A stretch of 64,000 bases of DNA from a virus: positions 1 to 64,000 of the IMG/VR virus record IMGVR_UViG_3300004369_000011. One strand, 5' to 3'. The position numbers and the translations under genes are program-made. The notes under the pieces were generated by a model. That model made no database searches, was not told the origin of the DNA, and worked only from the letters and a program-made list of their open reading frames with translations. Below, in pieces: positions 39,978 to 48,217 of the stretch. Position 1 is the stretch's first letter, and each line of letters starts with the position of its first letter.

Positions 39978-42813
39978 GTTTCTGAAATGCAGTTTCCCAA
40001 AGAAGGGGGTCAGGGTTTTGTGCGAATTCAACTGGGCTTGGAAGCCGATCAGGACCATAGGAAGCCCGATCGGATGTTAGATCATAGGCCTTTAGTCGTA
40101 AACCAATGACAGCCGGTAATCCGTTCTTAAACGTCAGGCCACAGCTAGAGAGCTTAAGGATGTTAACCAAAGCTTCCCGCGTTCTTTCTACAAACCGAGG
40201 TTTAGCCGCAGCTTTGTAGCCACAGGCCTTACAGAAGTTAACGTAGCTTGCGTACAGCTCTGAGTAAGAGTCTTTGACATACAGCCCTCGCTCTGCCTCG
40301 TCTGTTGAAGGCTTAGAAGCACCCCTACCAATGACCGTGGCCGAATTAGGGGAGTACAGGCAGCACTCTCCTAACCAAGATACAAACTGATTGTTGAACA
40401 TCAATGCCTCGATGTTCGTCTTCGCAATGGAAGGGACGTGCTTAACCGGGTTAGCCAAGATGTCACGCATTTTATCGTGGCTTAGGCTAAGAGCCCATGT
40501 CACAATGCCACTCATTTCCGGGACAAAGGAACCAGCTAAGCGGTCCTCGTGGACGCTGAGGAGTTCTCGCCGCTCGCTTGGGGGCACTACCTTGTCCATC
40601 ACAATAGTGAGTCGCCGACGCTCCAAACCGCTACTGGAGTCGTTTGAGGAGATGTGCTCATTACTTGCAATGCAAACTAAGCACTCTGGTTTAAAGCTGA
40701 TAATTTCTTTACCGTATTTACGTTCCGCACGTAGAGTGTCTGATGCTGATGTAAGTTTTTTAAGTACGTCCATTCGTTTGTTGTAGTTTGATTCGTCTGT
40801 CAGTAGCAACAAACGCTTTCCAATAAGGTTATAAGTCTCGAATTTATTTGTTTCGATGATTTCCAAACTCGATGTGTGGGAACCGCTAAAACCAGCTAAG
40901 GCAATCATCAACTGCTGCATTGTTGATTTACCCGTTCCTCCTGGGCCTACAAGGTGTAGGAACCTTTCACCCGCCGTATAGCCGGTCAGCAGCGCTCGAC
41001 AAAAAGATTGAATCAACAGAGCCTGACCCGTATCTAGGGCTTGAGTTACCCATTTAAGAAACTCAGGGCATTTCGCTTCGGGGTCGTAATCGTAAGCAAG
41101 TTTGCTACGAAGATACAAATCTTTTTGCTGCCCCGCTTGAAAGTGAAAAGTTTCGCTATCTAATACACCGTTTTGAAAAGGAATGTACTTACGTCCCTTA
41201 GACCATATGCTGCGACGTCCACCATCGACGGATCTCAACAACTTGGCTTTAAGAATTTGAAAGACACTGCTTACCGTGGCAGAGTTGTATTTGGACATAA
41301 CTCCAGCGGTAACAAAGCTGTCTAGCGCACGAATAATGCGCCGCTTGATATGTTGCTCATCTTGCGCATACCAGACACCCAAATCATTGTCATAAGTATA
41401 AAATTGGTCTAGGTTGCTGTCGTAAATAAAATCATCACCCTGATTTGTGACAATGATGTCAGCTACATCGTTCTCAGAAAACTGACGATTATTAGTGCCG
41501 TTTGCGGTTTGTAGGTTAATAAGCTGTGTAGGGCTTTGCGGCGTATTCATAGTGCTTTGAGGTGACGGTGTAGATGAAGATGTAGATGTAGATGTAGATG
41601 TAGATGTTGTTGGGGACTGCACGACAGGACCTAAATTAAAGTCCTCAGCAGTCAGAATTGAATTAGAAGGAACTGCCCTGGTCTGTTTAAGAACTTCCCT
41701 GATTGCCTCGGGGACTTTCTGTTCGTATAAGCCGCGATCTTGAGATCGGACTTTTTTCCAAGCAGCAGCGGCGCCTAAGTCGGAGGCTAGGGACACGGCG
41801 GGCAAGAGGTCCGCTGCCCCGTGAATTGAGTTTAAAATCCGATTGAATTTGCCATCTATATCGTGAGGGTAGTCGTAGATAGCATAGAACGCATCCTGTG
41901 CCACCGTCAAGGGGGACACGCATACAGTTACATTGTTTACCCCCAGCCAATTCGCCCAACCTATAAGCTCTTTAAAGACGGCAGCCATTGTGGAGGAACG
42001 GTCCTCCACTGGCTCCCCATTCAAAACTGAGCGGACGGTTTGCGAAACCAAACTTTTTAGTTCCAGTCCCTCCGCACTGACTGGAGTGTTCTGCAGAATG
42101 TCCTCTGGATCCCCACCCGTGCCTTGGTTGTCCGATGGGAGTGAAGAATATGCACTGTAAGCTTCGTCTATCTTCTGTGACGGAATAAATTTATCTGTCT
42201 GTAAGAGAATTGCCTCTGGTGTGCGAGCCCCGTAAAAGAGGTTGGGGCATTGCGTGGCCCTAATATCAAATCCCGGAATTTGTTTACAGATTTCCCGTGT
42301 GAACCATTGGTAAAAACCCGCGTCAATAATCGGTTTTTCTAAACCAAAAACTAAACGAAATCGAGGCCAACCTTCTGCAGTTGAAGGGGAGTCGTAGGCG
42401 AAAGTAAGGTATTTCTTACACAGGTCTAGTTCGAGAGCTTGTTCAAAAGTTAGTTCCTGTTTTTGAATTTTATCTCCCGCCGCATCTTTACCGTCAGCTT
42501 GGTTGTCGATGTCGACAATAATCATGCCGGCTTGAATTAAACCCGTGTTGTTTCTTTGACGCTTTCCTTCAATTAAATGCCACGCGCACAATCCGGTGCT
42601 GCGACCTATCTCTTGGGCTAAGTCACTAATAGATATACATACTGGTTTCCAGTTCTCATTAAACGCGGTGAAGTTACCCCCCGTGGGTATCTTGCCCGTG
42701 TTCTTGTCTAAATGAGAGGCAACCTTCTTGTTTATAGAGCAAATGTAATTCATAGACTGTCGCAGAGTGTCCTCCAGTATGCCCCGGATCGTCCAGGACG
42801 CCAAGGGGAGCAA
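39958..42813 (-). CDS. Primase-helicase (AEP-like primase, D5 and SF3 helicase)
   Basis: 951 residues. The N-terminal part contains IIVDIDNQADG near residue 98, FRLVFGLEKP and CPNLFYGART, in the manner of the primase-polymerase part of P4/D5-type proteins. The middle has a Ser/Thr/Pro spacer. The C-terminal half has a D5_N-like region (FIYDSNLDQFYTYDNDLGVW), Walker A GPGGTGKST near residue 625, Walker B RLLLLTDES and motif C CLVCIASNE of SF3 helicases. It primes DNA synthesis and unwinds the fork as a hexamer. Start could also be the Met at 42753. Confidence 0.88.
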   Translation of the reverse strand: MLPLASWTIRGILEDTLRQSMNYICSINKKVASHLDKNTGKIPTGGNFTAFNENWKPVCISISDLAQEIGRSTGLCAWHLIEGKRQRNNTGLIQAGMIIVDIDNQADGKDAAGDKIQKQELTFEQALELDLCKKYLTFAYDSPSTAEGWPRFRLVFGLEKPIIDAGFYQWFTREICKQIPGFDIRATQCPNLFYGARTPEAILLQTDKFIPSQKIDEAYSAYSSLPSDNQGTGGDPEDILQNTPVSAEGLELKSLVSQTVRSVLNGEPVEDRSSTMAAVFKELIGWANWLGVNNVTVCVSPLTVAQDAFYAIYDYPHDIDGKFNRILNSIHGAADLLPAVSLASDLGAAAAWKKVRSQDRGLYEQKVPEAIREVLKQTRAVPSNSILTAEDFNLGPVVQSPTTSTSTSTSTSSSTPSPQSTMNTPQSPTQLINLQTANGTNNRQFSENDVADIIVTNQGDDFIYDSNLDQFYTYDNDLGVWYAQDEQHIKRRIIRALDSFVTAGVMSKYNSATVSSVFQILKAKLLRSVDGGRRSIWSKGRKYIPFQNGVLDSETFHFQAGQQKDLYLRSKLAYDYDPEAKCPEFLKWVTQALDTGQALLIQSFCRALLTGYTAGERFLHLVGPGGTGKSTMQQLMIALAGFSGSHTSSLEIIETNKFETYNLIGKRLLLLTDESNYNKRMDVLKKLTSASDTLRAERKYGKEIISFKPECLVCIASNEHISSNDSSSGLERRRLTIVMDKVVPPSERRELLSVHEDRLAGSFVPEMSGIVTWALSLSHDKMRDILANPVKHVPSIAKTNIEALMFNNQFVSWLGECCLYSPNSATVIGRGASKPSTDEAERGLYVKDSYSELYASYVNFCKACGYKAAAKPRFVERTREALVNILKLSSCGLTFKNGLPAVIGLRLKAYDLTSDRASYGPDRLPSPVEFAQNPDPLLWETAFQKHDPAKN
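41569..41606 (-). repeat. GATGTA microsatellite in the primase-helicase linker
   Basis: About five or six near-perfect copies of GATGTA on the plus strand encode the TSTSTSTSTSSST linker of the primase-helicase on the minus strand. The hexanucleotide keeps the frame whatever the copy number, so slippage would only change linker length. Confidence 0.8.
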
Positions 42814-42858
42814 GTATTAAATTCCAGCTTATCCCCTCTTTAGCCGGGCAACCCCATT

Positions 42859-43650
42859 CTAGTTTCCACTCGGTGCTGCGCTTTGTTGGGCGTAGTACTG
42901 TTTGACAACCTCAAACCAAGCGGCTTGATCCTTTTCGACTTCCGTTTCCCCGAACGTAAAAATTTGGGTGTTAAATTCTTTTATTGCGGTTGTGACGATA
43001 ATTTGCGTCTTTGTGATTTTAAGACCTAGGCACGCCTCAGCCGCTGCTTTGTAGGCGGCAAGTTGCAGTTTTGTTTTTTTAGTTTTAAAGACCCCTGAGA
43101 TCAAAGCCTTTCGCGTTCGTTCGTCTATAGGTTGATCTTTTTTAGGAAACCTAGCGGCGTAAGGACCATTACTTGTTTTAAAGTCCGCCAGGATAATTTC
43201 CGCGTTTTGATTCATGTATATAAGATCGCAACAACCTGCGTACCCATGCCCCGTGGTTGCGTCGTAGTAATGTATGCGGCCCACGCCGTCGTCACCTACG
43301 TACTTCGACCAGCGCGGCTGGTTAAAAGGTTTTTCTGACCATAGAACTCGGCCTCCCTCAAGAAGTTCGTCTAAGAGTTCCGGAACACCTTGCCAGAAAG
43401 GATCATATCGCTCGGGGGGAACGACACGCAGACCGCGCAGGTAATTTTCCACACTGTTGTGAATCCATGTCCCCCTCGTGGCTGCTTCGTCAGCTACACC
43501 AGGATTTAATTGATTCCACTTCGAAAGCTTTATCTGCGTTTCTTGTGATTGAGTGGCAGTTAGAATCGAGGTTACAGAGGGAAGTGGTTTAGGTACCCCA
43601 TCACATATGTAGTGCCGTAGGCCATTAACTGTTACGCGTGTGTCGGACAC
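42859..43650 (-). CDS. PD-(D/E)XK exonuclease, RecB/Cas4-like
   Basis: 263 residues. GTWIHNSVENYL carries the motif-I His, YAGCCDLIYM the Asp, ILADFKTSNG the (D/E)xK pair, and KLQLAAYKAA the QxxxY motif. That set defines the RecB-like/PDDEXK_1 nucleases. In phages such enzymes process DNA ends in recombination or degrade host DNA. It lies in the replication operon just upstream of the primase-helicase. No Cys cluster is seen, so it lacks the Fe-S site of true Cas4. Confidence 0.85.
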   Translation of the reverse strand: MSDTRVTVNGLRHYICDGVPKPLPSVTSILTATQSQETQIKLSKWNQLNPGVADEAATRGTWIHNSVENYLRGLRVVPPERYDPFWQGVPELLDELLEGGRVLWSEKPFNQPRWSKYVGDDGVGRIHYYDATTGHGYAGCCDLIYMNQNAEIILADFKTSNGPYAARFPKKDQPIDERTRKALISGVFKTKKTKLQLAAYKAAAEACLGLKITKTQIIVTTAIKEFNTQIFTFGETEVEKDQAAWFEVVKQYYAQQSAAPSGN

Positions 43651-43675
43651 TGATTTGTGTCAATTTGAGCTTATT

Positions 43676-44008
43676 CTAAAACGAATTTACCAGTGCGTTT
43701 GGACCTGATGAAGTATCATCATCGTCATCCTCCTCATGTGGGTCATCGTCAATAAAGAATTCTTGCTGCTGATACTGATAATTTCGATTTCGCTGTTCCA
43801 ACTCATTTAATAGGTACAGTCCAGCCGAAAAAGATTCTCCTACAATTTCCGCGCAAGTTTCAGCATCCCGCGCATTCCCGTGGTGGTCAATGCACTCAGT
43901 TAAAAGTTGTTGGCTAATCAACAAAGCAGATAGTTTGTCAAGCTTCGCGTTCTGCAACGCTTGCTGCTCAATTAAAAGGTCCAGTAGGGACTCTAACCGC
44001 CGTTTCAT
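43676..44008 (-). CDS. Hypothetical protein, 110 aa, acidic tail
   Basis: ATG at 44008 overlaps the upstream stop as ATGA. Helical first half (RRLESLLDLLIEQQALQNAK) and a strongly acidic stretch (DDDPHEEDDDDDTSSG) near the end. Such tails mimic nucleic acids or bind basic proteins. No family recognised; in operon with the methylase-like and exonuclease genes. Confidence 0.6.
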   Translation of the reverse strand: MKRRLESLLDLLIEQQALQNAKLDKLSALLISQQLLTECIDHHGNARDAETCAEIVGESFSAGLYLLNELEQRNRNYQYQQQEFFIDDDPHEEDDDDDTSSGPNALVNSF

Positions 44009-44538
44009 GGGCAGATACTTTTCGGACGTTGCCACCCTACTTCAAAATCAATTTCTGTCTTGATGTTTGCGTCGCCACCTTTTTGGAAAACAAACCACGC
44101 AGACGTCACAGAGTCCTTTAATTGCTTCCCATCCGCACGAAATGAGGGACGAGGACTCAAAATAATTAGGTTTGTTAAAGCACTCGTTTTTAAGAACGAT
44201 TCGCGTTTCCGCGTGGGCTCTAGGAATGTAAGGCGATCTAAAATGCAAACTCCCTTGCGGGCGACTGTAAGCCCATAGTCTGTAATCCAATTTGTATTTT
44301 CTTTTAATCCCTGCGTGATAGCCACCACCCAATCTACGTCGCTCATATACTGCAGCCACCATTCGGGGTCTTGTACGGCGGCTTCTATGGAGTTGTCGCG
44401 AATATCAGATAGCCCACAACGCTTTAATTCTTCTGCCAGTCCGCCCGTAAAATCCGTTGGAAGAAGGACCGAGCCCGTACATAATTGCCGCTGGGCAATA
44501 GGATTAAATATAAAGTTAGGGACTTGGTAGAAGGACAT
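44005..44538 (-). CDS. Methyltransferase-like protein without a catalytic motif
   Basis: 177 residues. The C-terminal part (LDRLTFLEPTRKRESFL, IILSPRPSFRADGK, TSAWFVFQKG) matches the second half of phage DNA methyltransferases that have (N/D)PPY as motif IV. Here the expected motif is replaced by DWVVAITQG, and the N-terminal AdoMet loop reads LPTDFTGGLAEE. It is likely inactive as a methylase but may still bind DNA or AdoMet. It abuts the plus-strand NblA-like gene, with starts two bases apart. Confidence 0.5.
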   Translation of the reverse strand: MSFYQVPNFIFNPIAQRQLCTGSVLLPTDFTGGLAEELKRCGLSDIRDNSIEAAVQDPEWWLQYMSDVDWVVAITQGLKENTNWITDYGLTVARKGVCILDRLTFLEPTRKRESFLKTSALTNLIILSPRPSFRADGKQLKDSVTSAWFVFQKGGDANIKTEIDFEVGWQRPKSICP

Positions 44539-44779
44539 GGACGGCGTTAAGAGTTTGGAGCGCTTACGGAGCTGGATGAGTCTAGAGCAAGAGTTTCTTC
44601 ATAAACAATTCCTAGCTCAAGCTAACAAGCTTGATCGAAAAGAACTCATAGAGATTTTAGAGATTGTTCATGCAAACTATCTTGTACGAGGTAGTTTATT
44701 TTTACGTCTTTCCAAATGGTGTCAACGCCAGGGTTACCCGTTGCCGGATGCGGATGAAATTACAAATCCAAACAAATAA
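44537..44779 (+). CDS. NblA-like protein, phycobilisome degradation adaptor candidate
   Basis: 80 residues with LMSLEQEF-type entry to a helix (MSLEQEFLHKQFLAQANKL), a short turn (DRKE) and a second helix (LIEILEIVHANYLVRGSLFL) ending RLSKWC. NblA proteins (about 60 aa) have the same layout: SLEQxFxxxxFxxQ, a Leu-rich helix with YxVR, then L.K. NblA brings phycobilisomes to a Clp protease, and an nblA gene is known in the Microcystis phage Ma-LMM01. Ten to twenty residues at each end extend the usual length. It is the only plus-strand gene in this part of the replication block and has an opposed terminator after it. The call is by pattern and needs a profile search. Confidence 0.55.
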   Translation: MDGVKSLERLRSWMSLEQEFLHKQFLAQANKLDRKELIEILEIVHANYLVRGSLFLRLSKWCQRQGYPLPDADEITNPNK

Positions 44780-44799
44780 AAAAGGCGCCGTAGCGCCTT
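44777..44799 (-). terminator. Minus-strand rho-independent terminator
   Basis: On the minus strand AAGGCGC-TACG-GCGCCTT (7-bp perfect stem) is followed by a run of T residues. It ends the transcript of the gene at 44825-45649 and separates it from the convergent NblA-like gene. Confidence 0.9.
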
Positions 44800-44824
44800 C
44801 GTGTCCTCTGCTTGTAAGTATAGG

Positions 44825-45649
44825 TTAAAAGTCCAAACCTGCAGCTTTCAGAGCTTCTTTCTGCTCGTCAGTCAGGTCTTTCTTTTCACCTTTCTTAGAT
44901 GAGGGCGGCTCAACTTCCTCAGCAGGCTTCCCAGCAATCGCGGCTGACGGCGGGAGAGAAGCAAAACCCCCTCCCTGAGTCTCCAGACGCTTCGGATAGG
45001 TTTCGGCAAAGTCCGCTTTAAGCTTCGCGTGGTCTTGCCCAAGAGGTAGCTCGACCAGATTGCTAGAGGGGATAGTGCTACGTAGAGCAGAAGATACCAA
45101 ATCTCCTCCATCGTTTTCCAACCAGGTAGCGATGTCTTGAATGAGCTTGGTTTCTTCTGAGCCATTTACAGGACGATCCTTAAATTCCAGGGCATTGAAA
45201 TTAATTTTCGCACCATCCGCTCCGGTAATGGGATCCCGTTCATTGAAGCTTTTCGTTACAAACTTCGTGCTTGTAATGATTTCTCCAACATTGATACGGT
45301 TGTTGTAAAGCGTTTGGAAGTACGAAATAAAATTCTTCTGACTTGATTTGCCAGAAATAATGCAGGTAGATACACAGCGAGGAGGCAGCAAACGGTGGCT
45401 AGGACTAACACCGATAAAAGCAACCCGAATAAACTCTTCATGGGAGCGCATTCCGAGGTTCCCGAAAAACGGGGTGAATCCCAACAGAACAAATTCGATT
45501 GGTATCCCGTTATCGTTCGCGTCCGTGATCGCCGAGTCTGGATCAGTGTCGGACTTCCACCGACGTGCCTGAAGATCAATTCGTAAGCAGTGTGGGGGGA
45601 CTTGACAAAGAATTTCATCAACCGAAAATTTACCAGCAATGAAAACCAT
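44825..45649 (-). CDS. Replication-region protein, possibly ssDNA-binding, 274 aa
   Basis: Not firmly recognised. A beta-rich first half (IEFVLLGFTPFFGNLGMRSH, FIRVAFIGVSPSHRL, CVSTCIISGKSS) is followed by a Lys/Glu-rich linker and a short end KEALKAAGLDF. The layout (beta domain, flexible linker, final acidic-aromatic residues) resembles ssDNA-binding proteins. It sits directly downstream of an SSB-like gene. The role in replication is inferred. Confidence 0.55.
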   Translation of the reverse strand: MVFIAGKFSVDEILCQVPPHCLRIDLQARRWKSDTDPDSAITDANDNGIPIEFVLLGFTPFFGNLGMRSHEEFIRVAFIGVSPSHRLLPPRCVSTCIISGKSSQKNFISYFQTLYNNRINVGEIITSTKFVTKSFNERDPITGADGAKINFNALEFKDRPVNGSEETKLIQDIATWLENDGGDLVSSALRSTIPSSNLVELPLGQDHAKLKADFAETYPKRLETQGGGFASLPPSAAIAGKPAEEVEPPSSKKGEKKDLTDEQKEALKAAGLDF

Positions 45650-45663
45650 AAGTAGGAACCAGA

Positions 45664-46308
45664 TTAAAGGGAGAAGTCAACAGAACCAATAGCGGCGGCA
45701 GATACCCGGCCTTTATCAAGGTCGGCTGCTTTTTTAGGAGTGGGTTTAGAAGATTTAGGGAGATAAAGGACTTTATCAAGATTGTAATTAAGGTAGGACT
45801 TGTCCTCCTTCTCGCTGGTGCTAACTTTGCCTACTGCAATAGTCGGCGTACCTGGAGCTAAGTCGGCTAATTGCTTAGACAACTCAGCCCACGCTGTGAG
45901 CTTAAACCAGTTGGTTTCGCTTCCTTCGCTTTGCCAAGCGAGAGATCGGTTTGTAACCGTCGTGTCTGAAAGCTCAACTTCTTCAGCTTTCGGCCCAAGG
46001 CCACCCGTGGCAATAAAGAGGTTTACGGCTAGAAGATCGTCAAAGTTTTCATTGGTTACAACAAGCATGGGCTGCATCTGCAGCATCCCGTCCGGCGTAG
46101 GACGTGTTGGTCCAATTGCCAGAATGGTTTGCGCGTCAGTCAAACCCTGGAGAAGTTTTCCTACATAGTGGTCTTTACCTTGGATTAGTTGAACCTTAGT
46201 TGGTACGCGTTTTTCGCTTGAAGGAAGGGATTCCCCAAGTACGTTTACAGTTCCCTCGATCACCTCAGCTTCTGCTGTGACTCTCAGGCCTAGAACGAAG
46301 ACATTCAT
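45664..46308 (-). CDS. SSB-like OB-fold protein
   Basis: 214 residues. The second half, VTNRSLAWQSEGSETNWFKL followed by TAWAELSKQLADLAPGTPTI and VGKVSTSEKEDKSYLNYNLD, reads like an OB-fold single-stranded DNA-binding domain (N.sLA..r....TnWf...aW..lA..l..G..v.V.G). The first 100 residues may be another OB-like domain. The end (AAIGSVDFSL) is not the acidic DDDIPF tip of bacterial SSB. It would coat ssDNA during phage replication. Confidence 0.7.
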   Translation of the reverse strand: MNVFVLGLRVTAEAEVIEGTVNVLGESLPSSEKRVPTKVQLIQGKDHYVGKLLQGLTDAQTILAIGPTRPTPDGMLQMQPMLVVTNENFDDLLAVNLFIATGGLGPKAEEVELSDTTVTNRSLAWQSEGSETNWFKLTAWAELSKQLADLAPGTPTIAVGKVSTSEKEDKSYLNYNLDKVLYLPKSSKPTPKKAADLDKGRVSAAAIGSVDFSL

Positions 46309-46837
46309 TGGATAAGTTTCTGTAAATGGTTGAGCGGTGGACGTTCAGAACCTCGGCAATCTGCGAAACGCTGATGCCTTGGCTTCGGTAGGCTACTACC
46401 AATTTGATGTCCCCGCCAGTCAGTTTAGAGGCTTGCTTAGCCTTGTATGCGTTGTGATACGGATTAACACATTTTAAACACGTGCAAGACATCTTGACAA
46501 AGTTATCGCGGTTCATATCCATGTAGTCCAAAATTAAAGGACGTATGTAATAGCGACGTCCAAGCGTATATATAACAGGGTTATTATTTACATAGCTTCC
46601 TTGCCATGGATAGCATTCTGTGTGTTGGAAATCACTAAAAGCTAATTTAGTAAATAGCTGACCAAGTGGTGAGTCCTGTTGTTTTTCATAAGTAAGTTCA
46701 AACTTGTCTATTTGTAGACTTCGAGCGATATCTAGAGCTTGCGCTTGCGCGTGGGCAGCATCGTTAGCCCGCACAGCCAACTTTAACTTTTTTTCTTTTC
46801 GCTCCAAGTTAAGTTTATAGTGTTCGATAGTGGGCAC
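46265..46837 (-). CDS. HNH-like zinc finger plus HTH protein, 190 aa
   Basis: SCTCLKCVNPYHN near residue 125 is an HNH-type zinc turn (CxCxxCxNPxH). It is followed by GGDIKLVVAYRSQGISVSQI and AEVLNVHRSTIYRNL, a resolvase/Hin-type helix-turn-helix. The N-terminus is a basic helix. The same two-part layout occurs at 21471-22340, so this genome has two such regulators or nuclease-like proteins. Its 3' end overlaps the SSB-like gene by 44 bases. Confidence 0.65.
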   Translation of the reverse strand: MPTIEHYKLNLERKEKKLKLAVRANDAAHAQAQALDIARSLQIDKFELTYEKQQDSPLGQLFTKLAFSDFQHTECYPWQGSYVNNNPVIYTLGRRYYIRPLILDYMDMNRDNFVKMSCTCLKCVNPYHNAYKAKQASKLTGGDIKLVVAYRSQGISVSQIAEVLNVHRSTIYRNLSNECLRSRPESHSRS

Positions 46838-46886
46838 TGTTTTAGGCTATCTGTTCTCAATATACACGCTCTTACTTTTTTGCATG

Positions 46887-46911
46887 AAAAAGGGCCCTGT
46901 CAGCGGGCCCT
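46887..46911 (-). terminator. Minus-strand terminator after the repeat protein
   Basis: On the minus strand AGGGCCC-GCTGACA-GGGCCCT forms a 7-bp stem followed by TTTTC. It lies about 18 bases after the stop of the gene ending at 46929. Confidence 0.88.
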
Positions 46912-46928
46912 GCTTTGTTAGTTAAAAA

Positions 46929-47900
46929 TCAGCGCTTAAACAGTTCGTCATAAAGACCACCGCCACCGGGGACGTTCGTCCCTCGTAGTAAGTTTTTGTT
47001 TGATTGTAAGTAGTTGCGAATAGACTCATCTGACTGTCCCTTAGCCCGTGCAGCCTCTAAATCTTTGTGACCAAAGAACTCGGGGCTGTCTCCGTACGTT
47101 GTAGAAATCTGACTGCTTTGCGAGGCGGCGGCAGGGGAAGAGGATCGTGCGCCGCTAACCACATCATAAACACCGCCCCCACCAGGGACGTTGGTCCCTC
47201 GGAGCATGGCGATATTTTGGTCAAGAAATTTTTTAACGTCCGTGTCGGCTACACCTTTCTGACGAGCTGCGTCTAGGTCCGCTTGACCAAAGAAGTCAGG
47301 GCTTTCCCCGTAAGCAGAAGAAATTTTTGACATCTGCTGTTGCTGCCGAAGCGCGTCGCCTGAGAAACCCGTTGTTGGGACACTCCCCTTCATTAGTTGA
47401 TCGAATAGGCCACCTTTACCCGGTATGTTTTCCCCCCGGAGTAAACCAACGTTTTTATCAACAAACTCTCTGATCTCTGTGGGCGAGTAACCGGCTTCTA
47501 GATTTCGGAAGTAGTCTTCATGTCCGAAGAATTCTGGGCTCTGTCCAAAGGAGGAGGATATACCGGGTCGGGTATCCTTGGGTGGCTGTGGCTGCTGCAA
47601 GGGTCCGATATTAATGTCACCTATACTCCCCCCTGTGGCAACAACGTTACCTCTTCCTTCTAGACCCCCGTAGGTCTTTGTTGCCGTGGGTGTGCGAGGA
47701 GCTTTAAAGCTCAAAGCACCTCCCCTGCCTTTTTCCGTTGTTTGTACCTGTGTCAAAGGAAGCCCTTGAAACTGGTCACCAACAATATCTTCTGCACTTT
47801 CTGCTCGTAAGTCAAACAGCTCTTCTAAATTTTCAAGCGTAAGTCCAAAGCGCTCTCCTGCTTTAGCTACGGGAGTACCTTTGTAACGAGAAGAAGTCAT
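46929..47900 (-). CDS. Protein with three 56-residue repeats, 323 aa
   Basis: Residues 114-169, 193-248 and 265-320 are copies of one unit: YGxSPxFFGHxDLxAARxKG, a helix ending IRxFLxxN, then LLRGTNVPGGGGLYDEL. The first 110 residues are unrelated, low complexity and Gly-rich. Repeat 1 is the most divergent. The unit may bind a ligand or make a capsid or pilot-protein contact; I do not know a function. Spacing of about 76 residues and strong conservation suggest a folded helix-turn-loop module used in triplicate. Confidence 0.7.
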   Translation of the reverse strand: MTSSRYKGTPVAKAGERFGLTLENLEELFDLRAESAEDIVGDQFQGLPLTQVQTTEKGRGGALSFKAPRTPTATKTYGGLEGRGNVVATGGSIGDINIGPLQQPQPPKDTRPGISSSFGQSPEFFGHEDYFRNLEAGYSPTEIREFVDKNVGLLRGENIPGKGGLFDQLMKGSVPTTGFSGDALRQQQQMSKISSAYGESPDFFGQADLDAARQKGVADTDVKKFLDQNIAMLRGTNVPGGGGVYDVVSGARSSSPAAASQSSQISTTYGDSPEFFGHKDLEAARAKGQSDESIRNYLQSNKNLLRGTNVPGGGGLYDELFKR

Positions 47901-47934
47901 CGGAATAGGTGTGCCTTAATTAGAGTATAAAGCA

Positions 47935-48201
47935 TCAGCGAGCCTTGTACCCACTTGGTTTAGCACCAGCAAATAGCCTTGGGGCTTGTGTTTCGTGTTT
48001 TTGAAGTGGTTTAAAGCCCCCAAAAGGAGCCACTGCCCCTGCTTCTCCTACGGAAGAAAATTCTTGTTCTTTTGTTGTATTTCCAATTCTCTTCGTAAAG
48101 TCTTTAAATTCAGGAAAGTAATCGACGAGGATAGATCGATCCGGACTGTCGTCCATTGGACCGGGGCGATTAAAAACGTCTCCCGCAAAGCGCCGCGTCA
48201 T
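47935..48201 (-). CDS. Hypothetical protein, 88 aa
   Basis: No family recognised. Pro/Gly/Phe-rich and probably extended (MTRRFAGDVFNRPGPMDDSP at the start, LFAGAKPSGYKAR at the end). It is between the repeat protein and the 182-aa gene in one minus-strand run. The style resembles small virion or accessory proteins. Confidence 0.6.
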   Translation of the reverse strand: MTRRFAGDVFNRPGPMDDSPDRSILVDYFPEFKDFTKRIGNTTKEQEFSSVGEAGAVAPFGGFKPLQKHETQAPRLFAGAKPSGYKAR

Positions 48202-48217
48202 CTTCCGTAGGTTTTTT

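Noticed and set aside
41687-41959. Other-frame ORFs inside the primase-helicase gene
   Set aside because: They are shadows of a well-supported 951-residue coding frame.
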